Positions 30,965 to 39,716 of a DNA stretch of 41,745 nt are shown here, one piece after another. Origin of the DNA: a virus; the IMG/VR virus record IMGVR_UViG_3300048029_000101, positions 1 through 41,745 of that record; one strand, given 5' to 3'. The position numbers and the translations under genes were made by a program. The first letter of the stretch is position 1; each line of letters begins with the position of its first letter. Below the pieces are notes generated by a model. It did no database searches. It had not been told where the DNA came from and was given only the letters and a program-made list of their open reading frames with translations.

Positions 30965-31888
30965 ATGGATACAATAGAATTAATTATAGACGAACAACTA
31001 GGTGAAGAAGGTATAAATGCCATCTCTCTAGTAGAGTTTCCTGCTATAGAGGAAAACTTTGTAGCACTTAGTAAAGACCAACATAAAGTTGAGTTTAAAA
31101 CTGTAGATAAAGAGAAAAGAATTATAGTTGGACTTGCATTAGTTCCAGATAAGCTTATATATCGTCGTAGAGGAGATTACGAGTATAATATAACATTCTC
31201 TAAGGAAACTGTAAGAAAAGCGTCTGAACTATACTTAAAACGTCTTAAAAACAATAATACAACATTAGAGCATCAAGAATTTACTTCTGGAGTATCTGTA
31301 ATAGAATCTTGGATAGTAGAAGACCCTAAGCAAGATAAAACTGCTTTATATAACCTAAATGCTAAAGAAGGTGATTGGGCAGTAGTTATGAAGATAGACA
31401 ATGACGCTGTATGGCAAGATGTAAAGAATGGTAAGTACTTAGGTTTAAGTATTGAGGGTATCTTTAGTGATAAGAAGCAAGAAGATATGAGTGCTGTGGA
31501 AGATATAAATATAGAAGATATATCTGAAGAAGAAGCTTACGAAATGATACAAGACATTATAGAGCTTATGGATGAGGAGAAGTTAGCTTCTTATAGTGAT
31601 TATCCTCAAGCTGCTAAAAACAATGCTAAAAGAGCTTTAGCTTACAAGAAAAAGAATGGTTCTAGTTGTGGTACTTCTGTAGGTTGGACTAGAGCTAGTC
31701 AATTAGCTAGTGGTAAAGCGTTATCTCGTTCTACCATTGCTCGTATGGCTTCATTTAAAAGACATCAACAAAACAAAGACGTACCTTACTCTGAAGGATG
31801 TGGTGGTATTATGTGGGATGCTTGGGGTGGTTCTGCTGGTGTTAACTGGGCAATATCTAAATTAAAAAAGATAGATAATGAGAGCTAA
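30965..31888 (+). CDS. XkdF-like prohead protease with C-terminal gp21-type domain
   Basis: A 307-residue protein. The N-terminal part (about 1-175) resembles the XkdF/Phage_XkdF serine-protease family; a His in TTLEHQEF (about 102) and a Ser in YLGLSIEG (about 162) are candidate catalytic residues. An acidic linker follows. The C-terminal domain (about 212-303) carries SCGTSVGWTRASQLA, SRSTIARMASFKRH and GCGGIMWDAWGG, a block also found in T4-like prohead proteases. It would cleave scaffold and capsid during maturation. Confidence 0.8.
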   Translation: MDTIELIIDEQLGEEGINAISLVEFPAIEENFVALSKDQHKVEFKTVDKEKRIIVGLALVPDKLIYRRRGDYEYNITFSKETVRKASELYLKRLKNNNTTLEHQEFTSGVSVIESWIVEDPKQDKTALYNLNAKEGDWAVVMKIDNDAVWQDVKNGKYLGLSIEGIFSDKKQEDMSAVEDINIEDISEEEAYEMIQDIIELMDEEKLASYSDYPQAAKNNAKRALAYKKKNGSSCGTSVGWTRASQLASGKALSRSTIARMASFKRHQQNKDVPYSEGCGGIMWDAWGGSAGVNWAISKLKKIDNES

Positions 31889-32114
31889 GTATTGTAAATG
31901 TAAAAATACATACAGCATAAAAGGTTGTAAATCAAAGAAATGTAAAACTCCCTATTACTGGTCACAAGGTATAGGGAGTATTCATATAAACAATCACGTA
32001 TCTACTATAGTTAATGAAGATACTGAAAGAACTGAAACACATACTGCATCTGTAAAGACTTCTCAAGAAGGTAATGTTACGAATGTAGATACTACGAGAA
32101 TTATTAATAATTAA
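31878..32114 (+). CDS. Small Cys-rich protein
   Basis: A 78-residue protein. The N-terminal 25 residues hold four Cys (MRAKYCKCKNTYSIKGCKSK, then KC), a possible zinc or disulfide motif; the rest is Thr-rich and beta-prone. It overlaps the protease gene by 11 bases. Virion decoration or assembly role possible from position only. Confidence 0.6.
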   Translation: MRAKYCKCKNTYSIKGCKSKKCKTPYYWSQGIGSIHINNHVSTIVNEDTERTETHTASVKTSQEGNVTNVDTTRIINN

Positions 32115-32125
32115 AACTAAGCTTT

Positions 32126-32941
32126 ATGATTAGAAACACTAGCTACAATGTTAGACCAGACAAGCATACATCTAATGAGATAGATTTACTTAGACCAGAA
32201 GAGAGTGTAATTGTTTATGATACTGATAAAAAGATAAATAAGTTTTGGAATGGTTCAAAGTGGGTTGAAGCAAACGGAGAGGTTGGTCAATCTGGTTATT
32301 CACATACTGGAGCATTCGCTGGCAAACCTTTATCAAACAATTATGTATGGGAAGCTGGAGCAGGAATAAATTATACTCAGACAGATGCAGATAATGAGTT
32401 ATACAAAGTATTATCTTTAGACAGAGATGTGCATTTAGCTGTAGATAACCCTTATTGGTCTACACCTACCCCAAGTGGGGTAACAGATATAGGGTTGTTT
32501 CAAGGTGCTAACTTGCCAAAAGATATTAGCTCTTTAGTAGATTATTCATTTGACTTTGATACGGAATACCCTTCATCTAGTGGTACTGGATTTGAAGGAA
32601 GTACGGGTAGAATTAGATTGAATGATTGTGTATATGGCGACCAATTAAGAGTGCGTTTTGATTTCAATACTATACCTCAGATTGCAAACACAACCGTAGA
32701 ACCAGCATTATGGTACAGCAACAGAGATGACAATGACAATATAACATTCACATTCCCATTAACTACTCAGCCTATATTTTACGGAGGAGGAACAGTAGGA
32801 AATACTTACTTAAACAGAGTTGAGATTAGTGCTTGGATAACTTCTAATGAAGATGTTAACGCCTTGACATTACCCTCTATAAAAGCAGATAACCCTATTA
32901 TAATACAACCTTTAGGAATTTTAATAACAATTTTAAGATAA
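32126..32941 (+). CDS. Putative virion surface protein
   Basis: A 271-residue beta-rich protein. An N-terminal YDTDKKINKFWNGSKWVEA (about 31-49) is a short motif common in phage and Bacteroidota fibre-like proteins. The remainder resembles a beta-sandwich without clear family. Its place beside the LamG protein and before scaffold suggests a decoration or fibre protein; inference. Confidence 0.55.
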   Translation: MIRNTSYNVRPDKHTSNEIDLLRPEESVIVYDTDKKINKFWNGSKWVEANGEVGQSGYSHTGAFAGKPLSNNYVWEAGAGINYTQTDADNELYKVLSLDRDVHLAVDNPYWSTPTPSGVTDIGLFQGANLPKDISSLVDYSFDFDTEYPSSSGTGFEGSTGRIRLNDCVYGDQLRVRFDFNTIPQIANTTVEPALWYSNRDDNDNITFTFPLTTQPIFYGGGTVGNTYLNRVEISAWITSNEDVNALTLPSIKADNPIIIQPLGILITILR

Positions 32942-32945
32942 CAGT

Positions 32946-34523
32946 ATGGCGATAAAGATAATTAGAAACGAGGCTGGTAACTGCGTAACCTTTCAAGGTT
33001 CATCTAACCCAGTATATTGGAACTCTTGTTTAAGTGGAGAGGTGGATGCTACAGAGCCTCAATTAATAAATATAAAAAACGATGTAAGAAGTATAGATGA
33101 AGAAGATACTGTTTATGAGTTTTATAGAATACCATATACAGACTTTCAAGATTCTGACGGAAACTCCTTTTCTACTCCTCAAGAATGTGCTACATACATA
33201 ACCAACGAATGTAACGTACTAGGAAGTATAGGCCAACAAGTTGCTTCTGACTCTGATAGTTTTGATTTTTATATTGACTCGAAAGATAATACAGTAATAA
33301 TGAGTACTGGGGATTACTTTCCGATAAACACTATACACGCAGTACTAGAATCATCAACTTTAAGTATAACGTCTATAGTAGGTTCTAAAACGTATTATTC
33401 AAATATAAATTTAAGTAATGTTTCAATAGAAGGTTCAGCAGTTACTGGAACTGATGCAGAAAAGATTAACTCGCTAAACGCTATATTTCAAAACACTGGA
33501 ACTGCGTCTGGAAACATACCCTCAATAACTTCTAGCCTAGCTGTTAGTCTTACTCAAGGAGAAACTTTAAATTACGAGTTAACTGCTAATTATGGAGTTG
33601 GTTATGAATGGGATTTATCTAATGCTAGTGGTGTAACTACAGTTGAAGGTAATATTAGAAAGTTAATTGGAGGTTCTTCTTTAGCCGCAGGCACTTACAA
33701 CATACCTGTTAAAGCAATAAACTACAACGGGGAAGATTCTGAGACAATAGTTTTAACGGTTTCAAACCCTCCTTTTGCAAACACAAAAAGTATTCAGTTT
33801 AGCAATCAAGATTATGCAGGAGCTAACGCTTCATTGCTAGATGGTGTTTTAGGTAGAAGTGGTAACGGTAGTGGAAGTAGTGATGCTTGGACTATATCTT
33901 TTTGGATAAAGCCTACAAACTCATCAAGTGGTAGAGTCATATTCTATTACGGTTCAAATGACACAACTAACGGAGGTTATGTTGAAATAAGACTAACAAG
34001 TGTAAACAAAATAAGGTTACAGTACGGAAGCGATAATAACCACGTTAAAATACTAGCACCTAATGGCTTAAGCGTTGGTACTTGGCAGCAAATAACAATG
34101 ACTTATGATGGAGGTACAACAGGAGCATCAAGTGTAGATGTAAATAATTATTATTCTAGGTTTAAAATTTACATTGATGGTGTTAACCAAACAACCAACA
34201 ATAGTCATTCTAATTACGGATGGAGTGGTGCTATAAGTGGTCAGAACCTAAGAATAGGTAAGTTGGTTAGTGGTAACACGTTAGATGGAGAAAAGGTAGA
34301 TGAGTTTGCGATATGGGATAGTAACCAAAGTAGCAACATCTCTAGCATATACAATAGTGGTTCTACATTTGATTTATCTACATTAACAACAGAGCCTAAG
34401 CATTGGTGGAGAATGGGAGATGGAGATACATACCCTTACTTACAAGACAATGGTACTGAAGCTAGTTGTGCGTTTCAAATGTACAATATGACAAGTGCTA
34501 ACATAGTAACCGACACTCCGTAA
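32946..34523 (+). CDS. LamG-domain virion protein
   Basis: A 525-residue protein. The C-terminal half (about 275-500) is a concanavalin/LamG-like jelly roll: AWTISFWIKPTNSSSG, GTWQQITMTYDGG and a later VDEFAIWD, typical of lectin-like domains in Bacteroidota phages. The N-terminal region includes a Cys-containing beta part and an Ig-like segment (about 195-275). It likely binds host surface glycans. It is the last gene before the scaffold promoter; no hairpin terminator is seen in 34524-34570. Confidence 0.65.
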   Translation: MAIKIIRNEAGNCVTFQGSSNPVYWNSCLSGEVDATEPQLINIKNDVRSIDEEDTVYEFYRIPYTDFQDSDGNSFSTPQECATYITNECNVLGSIGQQVASDSDSFDFYIDSKDNTVIMSTGDYFPINTIHAVLESSTLSITSIVGSKTYYSNINLSNVSIEGSAVTGTDAEKINSLNAIFQNTGTASGNIPSITSSLAVSLTQGETLNYELTANYGVGYEWDLSNASGVTTVEGNIRKLIGGSSLAAGTYNIPVKAINYNGEDSETIVLTVSNPPFANTKSIQFSNQDYAGANASLLDGVLGRSGNGSGSSDAWTISFWIKPTNSSSGRVIFYYGSNDTTNGGYVEIRLTSVNKIRLQYGSDNNHVKILAPNGLSVGTWQQITMTYDGGTTGASSVDVNNYYSRFKIYIDGVNQTTNNSHSNYGWSGAISGQNLRIGKLVSGNTLDGEKVDEFAIWDSNQSSNISSIYNSGSTFDLSTLTTEPKHWWRMGDGDTYPYLQDNGTEASCAFQMYNMTSANIVTDTP

Positions 34524-34570
34524 CCTTTTGGCTATTAGTGTTATAGAGCTGAAAATAAAACAGTTAGAAT

Positions 34571-34585
34571 AAAAATAGTTATATT
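34571..34585 (+). promoter_or_regulatory. Late promoter motif 4 (scaffold/capsid operon)
   Basis: AAAAATAGTTATATT, one base different from the consensus, 21 bases before the scaffold ATG. Confidence 0.65.
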
Positions 34586-34606
34586 AATATATAAAAACAA
34601 TCAATT

Positions 34607-35140
34607 ATGAACAGTAAAGAAATTCTTACAAGCATCAAAGAATTAGTAGGTTTATCTAAAGAGGAAGTTACTACTGAAATTGAAGCTACAGAAGAGGTTG
34701 TCTTATCTACAGAAGAAGTTGTTGAAGAAGTTATCGAAGAAAAAGTTGAAGATGTAGAGTTGTCTACAGAAGAGACTAAAGAAGAGGTAATTGAAGAAAC
34801 AGTTGAATTAGCTGAAGAGAAAGAGGAGCCTAAAAAAGAAGCTGCACCTGCAGTTGAAGCACCAGTTCAAATGAACTTTGCTACTCAAGAAGAGTTATCT
34901 CAAGTTAAACAAGAATTGTTATCTATGATTAAAGCAATGATGGAAGACAAGTCTGATTATAGCGAGGCTGATGTACCTGCTAAATTATCTGCTGAAGAAA
35001 AAGAAGCTGTAGAGCTTTCTGAAGAAGTAGAAGAAGAAGTAGTTCATTCTCCAGAGAGTGTAACTGAGACTAGACAGAAAAACTTTAATAACAAAGGAAT
35101 GACTGCTGCCGAACGAGTGTGGTCAATGATTAATAATTAA
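34607..35140 (+). CDS. Capsid scaffolding protein
   Basis: A 177-residue protein of extreme Glu content (alternating EE-V-E blocks, about 20-80), a central coiled-coil segment (QEELSQVKQELLSMIKAMME, about 98-117), and a conserved end with ERVWSM. Acidic, helical proteins directly upstream of the major capsid gene are typical scaffolds. They guide shell assembly and are then cleaved or expelled, matching the nearby protease. Confidence 0.7.
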   Translation: MNSKEILTSIKELVGLSKEEVTTEIEATEEVVLSTEEVVEEVIEEKVEDVELSTEETKEEVIEETVELAEEKEEPKKEAAPAVEAPVQMNFATQEELSQVKQELLSMIKAMMEDKSDYSEADVPAKLSAEEKEAVELSEEVEEEVVHSPESVTETRQKNFNNKGMTAAERVWSMINN

Positions 35141-35169
35141 TTAAATTAAATTTAAAATTCGCTAAAATT

Positions 35170-36120
35170 ATGGCAACAAGTACAAGTATTACTACTACCT
35201 ATGCTGGAGAAAGTGCTGGGAAATACATCTCGGCAGCTTTATTAGCTGGTAACACAATCGCTAACGGAGGTTTAACTATTAGACCAAACGTTAAATTTAA
35301 AGAAGTTGTAAAAAGATTAGAATTAGACGGTATCGTAAAAGATGGTACTTGTGATTTCGCTGACACTTCTACATTAACACTTACTGAAAGAATCCTTCAA
35401 CCAGAAGAATTTCAAGTAAACTTAGAATTATGTAAGAAAGATTTCCGTTCTGATTGGGATGCTATCTCAATGGGATATTCTGCTTTCGATAACCTACCTT
35501 CTTCTTTCCAAGACTATTTAATCGGTCACGTTGCTGCTAAAGTAGCACAGAAACAAGAAATCAATGTATGGAGAGGAGTTAACGCTACTGCTGGTGAGTT
35601 TGATGGTTTTTCTACTTTATTAGCTGCTGATGCTGATTTACCTGCTGCTCAAGAAGTTGCTGGTACTTCTGTTACTGCTGCAAACGTTGTAGAAGAATTA
35701 GGAAAAGTTGTAGACGCTATTCCTTCTGCTTTATACGGAAGAGATGACTTAATGATTTATGTTGCTCAAAACGTATTTAGAGCTTACAAGAGAGCTTTAG
35801 GTGGTTTTCAAGCTAATGGTCAAGGAGCTGCTGGTTTCCAAGATAAAGGTAACAATCAAGACATCAACATCCAATACTTTGATGGTGTAAAAATCTTTAT
35901 GGCTAACGGACTTGCTTCTGATACTATGATTGCTACTACTAAAGATAACTTACATTTCGGTACTGGACTTATGTCTGACCAAAACGAAGTTAAGATTTTA
36001 GATATGGCTGATTTAGATGGTTCTCAAAACGTAAGAATCATTATGAGATTTACTGCTGGTGTTCAGTATGGAATTGTTGAAGATATCGTAACTTACGGAA
36101 TCGTTAACTCTGCTAACTAA
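35170..36120 (+). CDS. Major capsid protein
   Basis: A 316-residue protein resembling the major capsid proteins of Bacteroidota siphophages, HK97 fold by inference. The start (MATSTSITTTYAGESAGKY), the central cysteine-containing QVNLELCKKDFRSDWDA (about 86-102) and the alternating alpha/beta pattern fit. Codon use is more G/C-ended (atc, ttc, aac) than its neighbours, as expected for a highly expressed gene. It follows the scaffold and is closed by a hairpin. Confidence 0.85.
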   Translation: MATSTSITTTYAGESAGKYISAALLAGNTIANGGLTIRPNVKFKEVVKRLELDGIVKDGTCDFADTSTLTLTERILQPEEFQVNLELCKKDFRSDWDAISMGYSAFDNLPSSFQDYLIGHVAAKVAQKQEINVWRGVNATAGEFDGFSTLLAADADLPAAQEVAGTSVTAANVVEELGKVVDAIPSALYGRDDLMIYVAQNVFRAYKRALGGFQANGQGAAGFQDKGNNQDINIQYFDGVKIFMANGLASDTMIATTKDNLHFGTGLMSDQNEVKILDMADLDGSQNVRIIMRFTAGVQYGIVEDIVTYGIVNSAN

Positions 36121-36143
36121 GATTAGTATAACATAAACTAGAG

Positions 36144-36176
36144 AGGGTAGGTGGTTAATCTGCTTACCCTTTTTTA
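36144..36176 (+). terminator. Terminator after the capsid gene
   Basis: Stem AGGGTA (36144-36149) / TACCCT (36165-36170), T run after it. It may be partial so that capsid mRNA exceeds that of the next gene. Confidence 0.7.
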
Positions 36177-36199
36177 TTAACTTTAAAAAATATAATATA

Positions 36200-36727
36200 A
36201 TGAGTTGTGATATTTCAAGAGGTCGTTTAGAGCCTTGTAAAGATTCAGTTGGTGGATTAAACGCTGTTTATTTCGTTAACAAAGGTGACTTAGGTGCTAT
36301 TACCTATGATGTTACCGACACAGATGTTATTGATGCTGTTGCAGGAACACCTTCTGCTTACAAATTTGATATCAAAGGAGCTTCTACTTATACGGAGAAC
36401 ATTACTTCTTCTCGTGAGAATGGAACTACTACTTTTGAGCAAGTTTTAGAACTTCAATTAACAAAATTAACTAAAGAAGACCATAAGACAGTTAAATTAT
36501 TAGCTTTCGGAAGTCCTACTATTTTAGTAGAAGACAATAACGGAAACGTATTTGTTGCTGGTTTAGAACACGGATTAGATGTATCTGGTGGTACTATCGT
36601 ATCTGGAGCTTCTATGGGAGATATGAGTGGATATACTTTAACATTCTCTGGAATGGAAAAAGCACCTGCTAACTTCTTAGGAGATACTATCTCTGCTGTA
36701 GGATTCTCAGTTACTGAAGGAGTATAA
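36200..36727 (+). CDS. Putative major tail (tube) protein
   Basis: A 175-residue beta-rich protein beginning MSCDISRGRLEPCKDSVGG, a start that is, by recall, conserved in Bacteroidota phages. The rest (ENITSSRENGTTTFEQVLEL, later SGMEKAPANF) is compatible with a tail tube fold. Like the capsid gene it uses optimal codons, indicating high expression. Size and location fit, but no family match can be tested here; a head-completion protein is the alternative. Confidence 0.55.
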   Translation: MSCDISRGRLEPCKDSVGGLNAVYFVNKGDLGAITYDVTDTDVIDAVAGTPSAYKFDIKGASTYTENITSSRENGTTTFEQVLELQLTKLTKEDHKTVKLLAFGSPTILVEDNNGNVFVAGLEHGLDVSGGTIVSGASMGDMSGYTLTFSGMEKAPANFLGDTISAVGFSVTEGV

Positions 36728-36753
36728 TTAAATAATACCCCTAAATATTAATT

Positions 36754-36783
36754 AAGCCTTGCATTATGTGTGAGGCTTTTTTA
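36754..36783 (+). terminator. Rho-independent terminator
   Basis: Stem AAGCCT (36754-36759) / AGGCTT (36773-36778), T run after it. It separates the capsid/tail-tube genes from the portal operon. Confidence 0.75.
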
Positions 36784-36801
36784 TTATAAAACAAAATAAT
36801 T

Positions 36802-36816
36802 AAAAATAGTTATCTT
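36802..36816 (+). promoter_or_regulatory. Late promoter motif 5 (portal operon)
   Basis: AAAAATAGTTATCTT, identical to motifs at 14386 and 22508, ending three bases before an ATG (36820). Confidence 0.7.
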
Positions 36817-36819
36817 AGT

Positions 36820-37173
36820 ATGATAATATTACAACCAAGCACATCAAATCAAACTATATATATAATGCCTAGAGTAGACCTGTCTACAGCTATAACATTA
36901 TCTATTAAGTTAAGAAGAGATGGAGATGCTAAGTCTGAAACAATAACTAATGCAGTAGTAGGTAGTAATGGAAACTTTACAACATTAGATTTATCTAGCA
37001 CTATATTATCTGAAGGTTCTACTTACTTTATGGAGATAGAAGCAGATGATAACTTAGCTTACAGAGACAAGATATTCTGTACTAGTCAAAATGATTATTC
37101 AATTAAGCACGTAGTAGCTCAAACAAACTATACACCTTATAGTGCTACAGATGATAATACATATATTATATAA
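36820..37173 (+). CDS. Head/neck-region protein of unknown function, copy 2
   Basis: A 117-residue homologue of the gene at 1-342. Two starts are possible: 36820 (MIILQPS), three bases after the late motif, or 36865 (MPRVDL). If the motif is a promoter, the second leaves a normal leader. The first 15 codons differ from copy 1 by both silent and replacement changes, so the copies do not decide it. Function unknown. Confidence 0.7.
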   Translation: MIILQPSTSNQTIYIMPRVDLSTAITLSIKLRRDGDAKSETITNAVVGSNGNFTTLDLSSTILSEGSTYFMEIEADDNLAYRDKIFCTSQNDYSIKHVVAQTNYTPYSATDDNTYII

Positions 37174-38918
37174 TGGAAAAAAAACAACAACAAAACGTAA
37201 GAGTACTTAATTTATCGTCTTACGAAGCACCAGAAGTAAAAGAAGTACACAACAGGGATTGGGTTTCTTGGGGTGATGACAACAATTACTTTGGTAGACT
37301 TATAGAGTTAGATACATCAAGTCCAACTAATGCTAGATGTAATAATGGTATTGCTGATATGGTATTTGGTAGAGGTATTGAATCTACTAACTCTGAGCTG
37401 TTACCAGAACATTATGTAAGAATGAAGAAGCTATTAAGACCTAGAGAAATCAAAAAGGTTGTAATAGATAGAAAGAAGTTAGGTCAAGCTGCAATTAAAC
37501 TTACCTACAATAGAAACAAGACTAAGATATTAAAAGTATCTCATTTTCCTATGGAGACTCTAAGAGCTGAGAAAGCTAACTCTAAAGGAATTATACAAGC
37601 ATACTACTATCACCCTAAATGGTCAGATGCTAAACCTAACGACAAGCCTAAAAGAATACCTTGTTTCAAACACGGAAGTAAAACACAAAGAGAAGAGCTT
37701 TATATAATCAAACCTTATAGAAGTGGGTTTTACTACTATTCTACTCCAGATTACCAAGCGTGTTTACAGTATGCTGATTTAGAATGTGAAGTATCTAATT
37801 ACCATATATCTAATATACAGAACGGATTAGCACCTTCTTTATTTATTAACTTTAACAATGGTATTCCTAACGAAGAAACTCAAGGAGCTATCGAGAAGAA
37901 GATTAATGATAAGTTTTCTGGAAGCTCTAATGCTGGTAGAACTATTATTGCATTTAACGAGTCTTCTGAAACACAAGCTAATATAGAGGCTATACACTTA
38001 CCAGATGCTCACGCACAATATCAATTCTTATCTGATGAAGCTAGAGAGAAGATTATGTTAGGTCACGGTATTGTATCTCCTATCTTATTAGGTATTAAAG
38101 ATAACACAGGTTTTGGTAACAATGCAGAAGAGCTTCGTACAGCATCTGTATTAATGGATAATGTAATTATCAGACCATTCCAAGATGAGATTAAATACTG
38201 TTTAGAAGATATATTAGCATTTAATGGTATTAGTCAAGATTTATACTTTGTAACATTACAACCTATAGAATTTACAGAATTAGACAACATCTCTACTAAG
38301 ATTAGAAAAGAAGAGGAAACAGGAGAGAAATTATCTTCACAAATTAAAGAAGACTTTTCTGATGAAGAAGGTGATGATATGTTTAATCAATTAGAAGGTT
38401 TAGGAGAGGTTTTAAGCGATGATTGGGAAGTAATCCATAGTGAAGTATATTCTGAAGATATAAGTGACGTTAGAATGGCTACAATTAAGTCTAGTAACAA
38501 ATCATCTAAAGAAGACAATGATATCTATAAAATTAGATATGCTTATATGCCAGAAAGAAAGTCTCCTAATAGCAGAAACTTTTGTACTAGAATGGAATCT
38601 TTTACTTCAAGAAATGTAGTATTTAGAAAAGAAGATATTAATATGATGTCTTTTAGAGGAGTTAACAAAGAGTTAGGTCATAACAAACAGAATTACAGCT
38701 TACTAAAATTTAAGGGAGGTAAGAACTGCCATCATTACTGGGAATTAAGAGTTTACAAAATGAAAGGTAATAAACAAGTAGACCCTAATTCAGCTTACGA
38801 GAAAGGTTTAAAAGAACCTAATAATCCAAGTGAGATGGAAGAAAGAATGATTGATAGAAAAGATAAAGGAGCTTACAGAAGCACATTAAGTAAAATAGCA
38901 AATATACTAGGAATATAA
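37173..38918 (+). CDS. Portal protein, copy 2
   Basis: A 581-residue homologue of the gene at 342-2090: nearly identical core with many silent base differences, and a more divergent C-terminal domain (for example MPERKSPNSRNFC against MPVRSNPNSRDFC) that keeps FC and CHHYW. As a full portal gene in the same window it signals a second phage genome rather than a functional paralogue. TAATG overlap with the next gene. Confidence 0.85.
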   Translation: MEKKQQQNVRVLNLSSYEAPEVKEVHNRDWVSWGDDNNYFGRLIELDTSSPTNARCNNGIADMVFGRGIESTNSELLPEHYVRMKKLLRPREIKKVVIDRKKLGQAAIKLTYNRNKTKILKVSHFPMETLRAEKANSKGIIQAYYYHPKWSDAKPNDKPKRIPCFKHGSKTQREELYIIKPYRSGFYYYSTPDYQACLQYADLECEVSNYHISNIQNGLAPSLFINFNNGIPNEETQGAIEKKINDKFSGSSNAGRTIIAFNESSETQANIEAIHLPDAHAQYQFLSDEAREKIMLGHGIVSPILLGIKDNTGFGNNAEELRTASVLMDNVIIRPFQDEIKYCLEDILAFNGISQDLYFVTLQPIEFTELDNISTKIRKEEETGEKLSSQIKEDFSDEEGDDMFNQLEGLGEVLSDDWEVIHSEVYSEDISDVRMATIKSSNKSSKEDNDIYKIRYAYMPERKSPNSRNFCTRMESFTSRNVVFRKEDINMMSFRGVNKELGHNKQNYSLLKFKGGKNCHHYWELRVYKMKGNKQVDPNSAYEKGLKEPNNPSEMEERMIDRKDKGAYRSTLSKIANILGI

Positions 38919-39430
38919 TGAAAGCACTATTTATAACAATAGCAGACTTAAAAGCTAAGTCTATTATAGACGGAAACACAGATGCAGACAAGCTAATTCA
39001 CCAAATAGAAGTAGCACAAGATATGCACATACAAAACTATTTAGGTGGTAATCTATATGACAAGCTACAGGACTTAATTATATCTGGAGATATAGACTTA
39101 GCGGCTAATAGCGATTATAAAGCTCTTAGAGACGTTTATATTAAGCCTATGCTAATATGGTTCACTCAGTTAGAGTATTTGCCATTTGCTATGTTTAAAA
39201 TAGACAACGGAGGTATAAACAAGCATAGAGGTCAAGAGTCAGATACAGTAGACTTTAGAGATGTAGATAGAATGCAAAGTAAGATTACAGATAGAGCTGA
39301 GTTCTATACTAAAAGATTCTTAGACTATATTTGCTTTAATAGTCAGAAGTTTCCAGAGTACAATAATAATAGTAATGGAGATATGTATCCAGACAAGGAT
39401 GCTAATAGCTTTTCAAGTTTTGTACTGTAA
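38918..39430 (+). CDS. DUF6712-like connector protein, copy 2
   Basis: A 170-residue homologue of 2087-2599; only about two residues differ (for example LPAN/LAAN and SYIK/VYIK) despite many silent changes. Same operon junctions. Confidence 0.75.
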   Translation: MKALFITIADLKAKSIIDGNTDADKLIHQIEVAQDMHIQNYLGGNLYDKLQDLIISGDIDLAANSDYKALRDVYIKPMLIWFTQLEYLPFAMFKIDNGGINKHRGQESDTVDFRDVDRMQSKITDRAEFYTKRFLDYICFNSQKFPEYNNNSNGDMYPDKDANSFSSFVL

Positions 39431-39549
39431 TGAGTGTAAAGGCAAAATATAAAACTAAGTTAAAAAATATAATTAAGCTAGAAGCTTTTTATAATAAGAT
39501 TAATAAACAAACAATAAATAAAGATGGCAAACGAAATATATCCAGTTAG
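39430..39549 (+). CDS. Conserved 39-residue basic micro-protein, copy 2
   Basis: Counterpart of 2599-2718 with identical length and overlaps (TAATG at the start, 26 bases into the next gene). Starts MSVKAKYKTK. Confidence 0.6.
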   Translation: MSVKAKYKTKLKNIIKLEAFYNKINKQTINKDGKRNISS

Positions 39550-39715
39550 TTGGTGGGGTAGTCCAGTAGAAAATGGCTGGGGAGGTATCTATTATGATTT
39601 ATCAGTAACAAGTGCAATACCTAGTTTACTATCAACTTTACAAGCAAGAGCAACTTATTATGAGAATGTGACTTGTACAACAGCAACATTAACCGAATTA
39701 GAAAACATAGAATAA
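39524..39715 (+). CDS. Small structural-operon protein, copy 2
   Basis: A 63-residue counterpart of 2693-2884. Most changes lie between residues 27 and 43; the N-terminal WWGSPVENGWGG and the C-terminus are unchanged. Confidence 0.65.
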   Translation: MANEIYPVSWWGSPVENGWGGIYYDLSVTSAIPSLLSTLQARATYYENVTCTTATLTELENIE

Positions 39716-39716
39716 G

